From the NCBI GenBank assembly GCA_019118325.1, contig DWZE01000014.1:1-40732 (forward strand): a stretch of 40,732 nucleotides of DNA, read 5' to 3'. The DNA is from Candidatus Bacteroides intestinavium. GTDB lineage: Bacteria; Bacteroidota; Bacteroidia; Bacteroidales; Bacteroidaceae. The notes beneath the pieces are model-generated. The model had not been told where the DNA came from and searched no databases. It saw nothing but the letters and a program-made list of their open reading frames with translations. Of this stretch, positions 1 to 5,636 are shown in pieces (the first letter of the stretch is position 1; every line of letters begins with the position of its first letter). The translations under genes and the position numbers were made by a program.

Positions 1-232
1 TAAGTAGATGTTGAAAATTAATTTATATGATGTGTGCCTGTCATGTTGAGCATTGTTCTCCCCCGACAAACGGGGGAGGTAAGAGGGGGTGCGAAGCGAA
101 GTCGAAACATCTCCAGAAAGACACGATTCCCTTGGGCAGTGCATGTAGTGAGATTCTTCGACTACGCCCTACGGGCTTCGCTCAGAATGACAGATACGTC
201 GATAGTATAAACTAAATAGGAATGATTACTTA
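1..232. repeat. TAAGTA-ended intergenic element E1 (232 bp)
   Basis: The element starts TAAGTA at base 1 and ends TACTTA at 227-232. Both ends follow the layout TAAGTA, 11 nt, then TTA-TTTATA: TTAATTTATATGAT at 18-31, and TTAGTTTATACTAT read inward from the right end. A second inverted pair is nested inside: CTGTCATGTTGAGC (38-51) against GCTCAGAATGACAG (180-193). The interior has no credible gene. It looks like a small non-autonomous element, since no transposase is present. It sits against a PIN toxin gene exactly where the first catalytic codon should be. Related copies are at 19937, 30498 and 40546. Confidence 0.7.
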
Positions 233-636
233 CTAACATTTTCGTATATATGGCTACTGCTCCAGACTATCTAAGTCGAGATGCACTGGCTATTCTATAT
301 GATACAGACACCGTGCTCTGCATGAGTGCGGAATCCGTGCGTGAACTGATAGTAGCATACCGCAACAAGGGCTTGTGCTCCAAGCGCTGGAAGACGGCGG
401 AAGAAATGGTGGCAGCCATCGAAGATGAGTTCTACATCCAGATTCTTCCGCTGAAGAAAGAACACATGACCACCTACGCCCGCATGGAAATCAACGAGGC
501 GCAAGGTCACAAAGACCCTTCTGACCATGTAATCATTGCCCATGCCATCACCGAGCACCTGCCGCTCATTTCGAGCGACACGCGCTTCCCGTTCTACCGC
601 AATCAAGGACTTGACCTGATATTCAACGAAAAGTAA
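232..636 (+). pseudogene. PIN-domain (VapC-like) toxin, 5' end cut off by element E1
   Basis: From ATG 250 the frame encodes 128 residues matching the body of a VapC-type PIN ribonuclease: an acidic residue in S-A-E-S-V-R-E-L, the D-P-S-D-H region and S-S-D-T-R near the end. PIN toxins normally begin with a short strand and a first catalytic Asp (L-L-D-T-N). Here the codons just before ATG 250 read T-N-I-F-V-Y-M, the residues expected right after that Asp. Everything upstream of base 232 is repeat element E1, so the first Asp, the start region and the partner antitoxin are missing from this side. I infer insertion of E1 into the gene and loss of function. A shortened protein from ATG 250 would lack one metal ligand. 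Confidence 0.7.
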
Positions 637-649
637 CACTTACAAGACA

Positions 650-758
650 TATCCCCATTATTTCGTCCCGCCCCTCTCCCCGCAAGGAGGAGGGCGGGAC
701 GCTTGTTTTCCAGCCTGCCAAGGTATTGGAAGTGATCTTTGACAGGTTGGAAAACAAA
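650..758. repeat. 109-bp direct repeat, copy 1 (two hairpins)
   Basis: This is identical over 109 bp to 1175-1283 and partly matched at 2014-2077. It contains a strong hairpin, GTCCCGCCC (665-673) with GGGCGGGAC (692-700). A second, imperfect dyad pairs GTTTTCCA (705-712) with TGGAAAAC (748-755), and its stem runs about 17 bp inward. It lies after the first toxin and 38 bp before the -7 box of the next antitoxin gene. Confidence 0.85.
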
Positions 759-795
759 AGAGATGAAATGATGAGGAATAATTCGATTAATTCCT

Positions 796-803
796 TATTT
801 TTG
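796..803 (+). promoter_or_regulatory. Bacteroidetes -7 box (TATTTTTG) for the antitoxin at 840
   Basis: TATTTTTG fits the TAnnTTTG -7 consensus. It lies 36 bp before ATG 840 and about 38 bp after the 109-bp repeat, so the repeat's second dyad would sit just upstream of the promoter. No clear -33 TTTG is seen. Confidence 0.45.
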
Positions 804-839
804 CAATGTGTTACATTCAATAATAAGGAGGAATATCGT

Positions 840-1091
840 ATGAAAGCAACGATTTCATTAGAAGGACTGTTGGCACTTATCCATGGACTTTCACTCAGTG
901 CAAGCAATAAGCGGTGGCTGGGCGAAAAGCTGATAGAAGAAGCACGGAAGGAAACCCAATCCACTTCTATACCGGCAAGCAGATTTTATGGCGTATGGAA
1001 AGACGAGGATTTTCCGGAGGTAAGTGCGGACGAGCTGGTGAAGGAAATAAAGGAAAGCCGGAAGTTTAAGAAGGAATCGATAACATGGTGA
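840..1091 (+). CDS. Small antitoxin-like protein (orphaned partner of a lost PIN toxin)
   Basis: The 83-residue product is charged, with a Lys/Glu-rich C-terminal half (E-L-V-K-E-I-K-E-S-R-K-F-K-K-E). ATG 840 is chosen because AAGGAGG at 825-831 gives a good ribosome binding site; ATG 726 would read through the 109-bp repeat and the promoter. The end overlaps a vestigial toxin start (ATG 1085), the usual antitoxin-toxin coupling. I recognise no named antitoxin domain. The layout matches the antitoxin/PIN pair at 1350-1998, so an antitoxin role is inferred from context. With the toxin frame gone it should be an orphan. Confidence 0.6.
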   Translation: MKATISLEGLLALIHGLSLSASNKRWLGEKLIEEARKETQSTSIPASRFYGVWKDEDFPEVSADELVKEIKESRKFKKESITW

Positions 1092-1120
1092 GTATGAAGC
1101 AATATTTACTTATACTTTAA
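1085..1120 (+). pseudogene. Vestigial start of a deleted PIN toxin
   Basis: ATG 1085 overlaps the antitoxin stop and opens an 11-codon frame reading M-V-S-M-K-Q-Y-L-L-I-L before TAA 1118-1120. M-K-Q-Y-L-L resembles the first strand of a PIN toxin just before the D-T-N motif. About 13 bases after that stop comes a stretch (TTAACCGGCATTCAAC, 1126-1141) resembling the sequence right after the intact-length toxin at 1993-2010 (TTAACCGATTCAAC). I infer that the toxin body was deleted, leaving its start and 3' flank. Confidence 0.45.
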
Positions 1121-1174
1121 GAATTTAACCGGCATTCAACTAGAAAATTGGATCGAAAGATAAGCCATATCAAT

Positions 1175-1283
1175 TATCCCCATTATTTCGTCCCGCCCCT
1201 CTCCCCGCAAGGAGGAGGGCGGGACGCTTGTTTTCCAGCCTGCCAAGGTATTGGAAGTGATCTTTGACAGGTTGGAAAACAAA
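1175..1283. repeat. 109-bp direct repeat, copy 2
   Basis: This is identical to 650-758, including both dyads. It ends 42 bp before the -7 box of the next antitoxin gene, nearly the same spacing as copy 1. Perfect identity over non-coding DNA suggests recent duplication or gene conversion. Confidence 0.85.
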
Positions 1284-1324
1284 CGAAATGATGGGAAGTA
1301 CATACAGGTTTCGGATAAATTTCG

Positions 1325-1332
1325 TAATTTTG
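1325..1332 (+). promoter_or_regulatory. Bacteroidetes -7 box (TAATTTTG) for the antitoxin at 1350
   Basis: TAATTTTG matches TAnnTTTG and lies 17 bp before ATG 1350, implying a very short leader. The upstream 109-bp repeat carries a dyad that could act as an operator; that role is a guess. Confidence 0.45.
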
Positions 1333-1349
1333 CCAAGTGACAAATTGAA

Positions 1350-1583
1350 ATGAAGCTGATTATGGAACGAACTGTATTCAACAAAGCGCAATTGGAGATG
1401 CTCGACATCATGGCGAATGTCCGAAGCGATGAGGAACTGGATGCACTGAAACATGCCGTATCCGAGTTTTATGCCCGCCGTGCCGACGAGGAAATGGAAA
1501 AGCTGTGGCAGTCCGGACAATGGAATGAACAGACCTTGAAAGAACTGGGCAATGCCCATTACCGTACCCCTTACAAACAATGA
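1350..1583 (+). CDS. Antitoxin of a PIN-domain TA pair
   Basis: The 77-residue protein (or 73 from Met at 1362) is rich in helix-forming and charged residues (E-E-L-D-A-L-K-H-A-V-S-E-F-Y-A-R-R-A-D-E-E-M). It ends in a hydrophilic tail, as in antitoxins that wrap a PIN toxin. Its stop overlaps the next start in ATGA (1580-1583), the hallmark of translational coupling with the PIN toxin that follows. Similar small proteins precede COG1569-type PIN toxins in Bacteroidales. No DNA-binding fold can be assigned by eye. Its toxin is frameshifted, so the antitoxin may now have no partner. Confidence 0.7.
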   Translation: MKLIMERTVFNKAQLEMLDIMANVRSDEELDALKHAVSEFYARRADEEMEKLWQSGQWNEQTLKELGNAHYRTPYKQ

Positions 1584-1998
1584 AAAGACTGGTGGTATTG
1601 GACACTAATTGTTTGGTGCAAATGCTGTCGGTACATAGTCCCTACCGTGCGGCATGGCAGGCGTTTCGTGAAGGAAAATACGAGCTGTGTGTGACCGATG
1701 ACATTGTGGATGAATATGAGGAGAAATCATAGAGCGCGTGGCAAATACAGCCGTCGCCCACAACATCGTCAATGCCATCATACGCAGCCCGTTCACGCGG
1801 TTCTTTACTCCGCATTTCCGCTTCCGTCTTATTGAGCAAGACCCTGATGACAACAAGTTTGTGGATTGTGCCATAGTGGCAGGTGCCGATTACATTGTCA
1901 GCGAGGATACCCACTTCCGGATATTGGAGACGATACCCTTTCCTAAGGTGAATGTTATTCGCCTAAACCGCTTTATGGAAGAACTTGCCGGACTTTAA
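1580..1998 (+). pseudogene. PIN-family (COG1569-like) toxin, frameshifted
   Basis: ATG 1580 opens M-K-R-L-V-V-L-D-T-N-C-L-V, a textbook PIN start with the first catalytic Asp, and runs to D-E-Y-E-E-K-S then TAG at 1730-1732. The same protein continues in another frame from about 1723: E-I-I-E-R-V-A ... D-P-D-D-N-K-F-V-D-C-A, then S-E-D-T-H-F, ending at 1998. The two pieces join perfectly if GA is removed near 1721-1722 (GAGGAGAAATC for GAGGAAATC). A two-base duplication (or one-base loss) has therefore broken a toxin of roughly 139 residues. A sequencing error is possible, but the two neighbouring toxins are also broken by different lesions. Confidence 0.8.
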
Positions 1999-2013
1999 CC
2001 GATTCAACAGACA

Positions 2014-2077
2014 TATCCCCATTATTTCGTCCTGCCCCTCTTCCCCGCAAGGAGGAGGGCGGGACGCTTGTTTTCCA
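2014..2077. repeat. Partial copy of the 109-bp repeat (first hairpin only)
   Basis: It matches the first about 63 bp of the repeats at 650 and 1175 with one substitution and one inserted T. It then diverges after GTTTTCCA, so the second dyad is missing. It follows the third toxin gene and precedes the fimbrillin-like gene. Confidence 0.75.
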
Positions 2078-2138
2078 ATTCCGTTGAAAATGAAGCACGA
2101 AGAATGAAGAATTTTAATAATATAAAACATAAAGAAGA

Positions 2139-2978
2139 ATGACAACAAGACATTACAGCCTGATAAAAGGCTTCGCATTAGCGACACTCATGCCCCTTTT
2201 TGCGGCCTGCAGCAGCGAGAACGATGCTACCGTGCCGGGCGGAGAGGCACAGCCTGTGCAGATAGATATTACCCGTGCCACGACCGATGGCAATGATTGG
2301 ACGTGGGAAAATGGCGACCAGTTGAAACTGTATGTTACTTCATACGGTAGTGATGCCCCGACAGAAGAAACATTAGCATACAACGGCAGTACATGGTCCA
2401 CATTCATTGTCACACTGCCAGCCACCGTGGAAGCCTGTTATCCGGCAACGGCAACGCTGACATCGTTCACTATCCCAACTAACCAAAGTGCGGGCATTGC
2501 CGGGGCGGACTATATGACTACCGCTTCAAGCCAACAGCTTAACGGTAACGACCTTTCGCTGGCATTGGTACACAGACTGTGCAAGGTCGCCGTCACCATC
2601 AGTGGCTACGAAGATTATAGCGGCACGCCGGCAGTGGAAAGTGAAGTTTTCAACAGCTATCTGACTGTGAACTACAATAATGACGCATGGACGGGAACGG
2701 GAGAGCTTACAAGCGTCACTCCGTTCAAGACGGAAAGCAGTGCGGACGGGCATCACACCTACCAAGCCATCGTTGCCCCGGCATCGTCCTATTCACCCTT
2801 TATGACCTTGAAGGTAAACGGGAAAGACCGGACGGTGAACTGCAACCAGGCGCTGGTCAGCGGAAATGCCTATACCTTCAACCTAACGGTAAGGAATCCG
2901 GACGCGGCTACCCGCTCCGCCGGTATATCGGACTACGAGCTGGAACTGGTGGAGGTGAGGGATCTGAATGAAGAATAA
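2139..2978 (+). CDS. Fimbrillin-family (Mfa-like) lipoprotein
   Basis: The 279-residue protein has a signal peptide ending in a lipobox, L-F-A-A-C, with Cys24 as the predicted lipidation site. After a short linker comes I-T-R-A-T-T-D-G-N-D-W-T-W-E-N-G-D-Q-L-K-L-Y-V-T, followed by repeated beta-strand stretches. This pattern is typical of Bacteroidales fimbrillin-like proteins (Mfa_like_1/FimA-type fold), and 279 residues is near the usual length. Such proteins are exported as lipoproteins and form fimbrial shafts, anchors or tips, or surface adhesins. No other fimbrial gene (major/minor subunit set, usher-like partner) is adjacent, so it may be a stand-alone surface lipoprotein. The frame ends N-E-E-stop within an AATGAAGAAT repeat also seen at the end of the next gene. 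Confidence 0.75.
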   Translation: MTTRHYSLIKGFALATLMPLFAACSSENDATVPGGEAQPVQIDITRATTDGNDWTWENGDQLKLYVTSYGSDAPTEETLAYNGSTWSTFIVTLPATVEACYPATATLTSFTIPTNQSAGIAGADYMTTASSQQLNGNDLSLALVHRLCKVAVTISGYEDYSGTPAVESEVFNSYLTVNYNNDAWTGTGELTSVTPFKTESSADGHHTYQAIVAPASSYSPFMTLKVNGKDRTVNCNQALVSGNAYTFNLTVRNPDAATRSAGISDYELELVEVRDLNEE

Positions 2979-2980
2979 TA

Positions 2981-3044
2981 CCCCATGCAAGGGGTATCAA
3001 AACACCCCATGCATGGGGTACCTGAAGGGGTCATGCATGGGGTA
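2981..3044. repeat. Three palindromes centred on ATGCA, 24 bp apart
   Basis: CCCCATGCAAGGGG starts at 2981 and CCCCATGCATGGGG at 3005. A third unit, GGGGTCATGCATGGGG at 3027-3042, has its left half altered. Centres are at about 2987, 3011 and 3035, so the period is 24 bp. The first two units can each fold into a short hairpin. They lie just after the fimbrillin-like gene and about 120 bp before the next ATG. They could be a terminator cluster or protein-binding sites. Confidence 0.6.
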
Positions 3045-3164
3045 TAGCAAACCCTATTTATAAACCTAAAAACTGTGGCAACAGAAGCTGATGAATTTCA
3101 GTATGCCTGAGAAAGTGATAAAGCAAATCATTTAGAACAAAACCGGATAAAAGACAAAAATAGG

Positions 3165-4142
3165 ATGATACGCAAAAAACTTACCTCCTGCATCGGAGTA
3201 TTTCTCCTGCTGTGGCTCGCCTCGTGCAGCCACAATGACAAGGGTGCCGGCACGGATGCCGCCACCTACATCCCCGATGCACCCGACTATGCCGACGCCA
3301 CGATGTGGTACACCCGCGAGAACAGTACGGTGGACAAGGGCGCGGACGTGTTCTACCTCGTCTCCACCTGGGAGACCGATTGGACCACCGCCGACGGGCG
3401 CGTCTGCCACTATGCCGACGTGCATAACGCCACGCACCGCGCCAACATGGACAAGGAGATTTCCCGCATCGCCGCTTACATGGGTGAGGCTGGCGACTTC
3501 TATTCGCCCTACTACCGCCACATCACCATCGAAGGCTGGGCAACGCTGAACGAGGACACCATCAACAACCGCTTCCGCACCGCCTTCAGCGACGTGCAGG
3601 CGGCCTTCGACACCTTCCTCCGTCAACGCCCCGACCCCGACCGTCCCTTTGTATTGGCGGGCTTCAGCCAGGGCGGCAAGGCGGTGGTGGAGCTGCTGAA
3701 GACGATGCCCGCAGACGTGGCGCGCCGTCTGGTGGCGGCCTACGTGCTGGGCTATAAGGTGACACCCGCCGACACGCTCGCCACGGAGAACATCCGTCCG
3801 GCGCGGGGAGCCACGGACACGGGGGTGACCATCTGCTACAACTCCGTGTCCGACGTGCGCTACATCCAGCCCGTGGTGGCAGCCCCCTGTGCGATGTGCA
3901 TCAACCCCGTGAACTGGCGCACCAATGCCACGCCTGCCACGCTGTACGACACCATCACCGTCAGCGTCTCGCCCGAGCACCACGTACTGGTCGTGAAAGG
4001 CTACAGCGGCTCGGAATACCAGCCCATCCTGGGCTTCCTCAATGTGGGCGATTTCCACAGCGCCGAGCCGTGGCTCTACGAGGAATGCCTGCGCGAGAAC
4101 ATCCGGGCACGGGTGGAGGAGTATTATATAAATGAAGAATGA
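3165..4142 (+). CDS. DUF3089 alpha/beta-hydrolase lipoprotein
   Basis: The 325-residue protein has a signal peptide with lipobox L-A-S-C (Cys21). The mature part shows the DUF3089 pattern: early W-Y-T-R and D-V-F-Y-L-V-S-T-W segments, then the nucleophile elbow G-F-S-Q-G-G around residues 168-173 and a late H-H-V-L-V region that can supply the catalytic His. This family is an alpha/beta-hydrolase branch of unknown substrate. Here it would sit on the outer or inner membrane facing the periplasm. ATG 3165 follows AATAGG. The last residues I-N-E-E and the flank are an AATGAAGAATGA repeat. A terminator shared with the opposing efflux operon follows. Function beyond a probable serine esterase or lipase is not known. 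Confidence 0.75.
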   Translation: MIRKKLTSCIGVFLLLWLASCSHNDKGAGTDAATYIPDAPDYADATMWYTRENSTVDKGADVFYLVSTWETDWTTADGRVCHYADVHNATHRANMDKEISRIAAYMGEAGDFYSPYYRHITIEGWATLNEDTINNRFRTAFSDVQAAFDTFLRQRPDPDRPFVLAGFSQGGKAVVELLKTMPADVARRLVAAYVLGYKVTPADTLATENIRPARGATDTGVTICYNSVSDVRYIQPVVAAPCAMCINPVNWRTNATPATLYDTITVSVSPEHHVLVVKGYSGSEYQPILGFLNVGDFHSAEPWLYEECLRENIRARVEEYYINEE

Positions 4143-4166
4143 GGAATGAAATGATATTGTCTTTTG

Positions 4167-4234
4167 AGGAGTTAAGAAGTTAAGCCAATACCTCTGTGCA
4201 TACGTTTTTTGGATTTACTATAGGCTTAACTCCT
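4167..4234. repeat. GGAGTTAAG-arm hairpin repeat, copy R1
   Basis: The left arm GGAGTTAAGAAGTTAAG ends in CCAATA. A core containing CCTCTGTGCATACG follows, and the right arm is TATAGGCTTAACTCC. Copies with the same core are at 26655, 37181 and 40581. It is preceded by GATATTGTCTTTTGA, a border also seen at copies R3 and R4. It lies between convergent genes. Confidence 0.8.
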
Positions 4235-4242
4235 TGCATAAT

Positions 4243-4286
4243 TCGAGGGGAGTTTATCGGATGTTTGTCCGATGAACTCCCCTCGA
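4243..4286. terminator. Bidirectional hairpin terminator between convergent genes
   Basis: A near-perfect 19-bp stem pairs 4243-4261 with 4268-4286, with GAGGGGAGTT against AACTCCCCTC in the outer half and a 6-nt loop. It sits between the DUF3089 gene and the end of the efflux operon. The stem is long, but no strong T tract follows. Confidence 0.6.
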
Positions 4287-4299
4287 CTCATGTACAGGT

Positions 4300-5532
4300 T
4301 CAGAGCCTGCTCTTGTAGAGCCGCGCCATCGCCTTCTGGTACTGGTTCTCCAGTTGCAGCAAGTTGTTCTGGCTTTGGTAGACCACGGACACCTCCACGA
4401 AATACTCTATCATGCTGATTTCTCCCCCGTCCAGGGCTTTGCGGAGCAGGGCGAGGTCGCGTTGGCGGGCGAAGGTCTCGCGGTACTCCTCGATGGAGCG
4501 GCTGAGCAGGCTCGCTTCCTCGTAGAGCTGCCAGAGGGCGGAGGCTGCTTGCAGGGAAGCATTCTCGCGGGTATATTCCGTGGAGAGGGCCTGGCTCTTG
4601 GCGGCTTTCACCTTGTGCCGGTTCTCGAAGAGGGGGAAGGAGAAGCCTACCACCACGCCGTTCAGCGGGTGGCGCGTCTCGGTGTTGCGGCGGTAGCCCA
4701 CTTCCAGTCGGGGCAGCCAGCCCTGTCGGGAGGCGGACAGTTGCACCTTTGCGGCGTCGCTCTCGCCTTGGAGGGCTTGCAGGGCGGGGTCGGCGGCAAG
4801 GAGGTCGTCCACTTGCCGGGCGAAGTCGGCCGGCAGGGCCACGGGCGTATAGTCCGTCAGGCCCAAGGCTTCGGCACCGGGTGTCTGAGGCTCGGGCAGG
4901 GGACGGCCCGGGGTGAGGGGTCGGTTGCCGTTGAGGACCATCAGTTCCTTCAGCTTGCTTTGCAGGGCCGTCTGGTTGAGGCGGCTCTCGGTGCGCACGT
5001 TCAGCAGTTCCAGGTTGATTTTATTAGTCTCCAGGGCATTGGCGTCGCCTGTGCGGAGACGTTCGGCGTAGAGCTTGGCCAGTTCCTCGGCATTGTGCAG
5101 GCGCTGGTCGAGGAGCAGCCTCTGCCGGTGGAGCAGGATGATGTCCAGGCAAATCTCCTTGGCTTGCAGGAGGATGTCCTGCCGGAGGGAGGCCGCCTGC
5201 GCGTCGAGGGCTTGGCTGCGCACCCGGTTCAGTTTGCCCCGCGTGGCGTAGAGCGTGGGGAAGTCGAACCCCTGCGAGATGACCAGCTCGCCCACGGTGA
5301 TGTTCTTGTCGTCCGAGTCCCACAGGTGGGAGTAGGACAGCGAGGGGTTGGGCAGGTTGTTCTCTGCCTTGTTCTCCAGCTTCTGGGCGGTGACGAGGCT
5401 GGTGTTGGCCCGGAGCTGCTTGTTGTTGGCCTCAATCTGTTGCAGGATGGCATCGATGGCGTTGTCCTGCGCGTGCATCCCGGCGGCCAGGACCAGGGTG
5501 ACGAGTAGTAGGGTGGTTCGTTTTATATTCAT
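4300..5532 (-). CDS. TolC-like outer-membrane efflux channel (CusC/CzcC type)
   Basis: The 410-residue protein has a cleavable signal peptide (ending near A-G-M-H-A-Q-D). Long helical stretches fill the two-repeat OEP layout, for example I-L-Q-Q-I-E-A-N-N-K-Q-L-R-A-N near residues 30-45 and S-A-S-R-Q-G-W-L-P-R-L-E-V-G-Y in the second half. Lack of a lipobox and the length of about 410 match Bacteroidetes channels of heavy-metal RND systems. It would form the outer-membrane exit duct for the pump encoded just upstream. It is the last gene of the minus-strand operon; the 104-bp gap to the pump gene holds two small hairpins. Metal specificity cannot be read from this subunit. Confidence 0.85.
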   Translation of the reverse strand: MNIKRTTLLLVTLVLAAGMHAQDNAIDAILQQIEANNKQLRANTSLVTAQKLENKAENNLPNPSLSYSHLWDSDDKNITVGELVISQGFDFPTLYATRGKLNRVRSQALDAQAASLRQDILLQAKEICLDIILLHRQRLLLDQRLHNAEELAKLYAERLRTGDANALETNKINLELLNVRTESRLNQTALQSKLKELMVLNGNRPLTPGRPLPEPQTPGAEALGLTDYTPVALPADFARQVDDLLAADPALQALQGESDAAKVQLSASRQGWLPRLEVGYRRNTETRHPLNGVVVGFSFPLFENRHKVKAAKSQALSTEYTRENASLQAASALWQLYEEASLLSRSIEEYRETFARQRDLALLRKALDGGEISMIEYFVEVSVVYQSQNNLLQLENQYQKAMARLYKSRL

Positions 5533-5566
5533 TGTATATTTATTGTAAAATAAAGATTGTTCATCC

Positions 5567-5605
5567 CGGAGGCTTCCCTCCGTTCATCCCGGAGGTCTCC
5601 CTCCG
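5567..5605. repeat. Tandem pair of CGGAGG/CCTCCG mini-hairpins between pump and channel genes
   Basis: Two copies of a 23-bp unit each form CGGAGG, 4-nt loop, CCTCCG: 5567-5582 with loop CTTC, and 5590-5605 with loop TCTC. They lie inside the operon, between the stop of the RND gene and the start of the channel gene, where such stems could stabilise or partly terminate the message. Confidence 0.65.
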
Positions 5606-5636
5606 CTCATCTCGCACGTCCCCATGCGAACGTCTT

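Noticed and set aside
222..250. An 8-bp deletion between ACT repeats as the cause of the broken first PIN toxin
   Set aside because: The bases upstream of 232 are better explained as the right end of element E1, whose end pattern matches other copies exactly in length.
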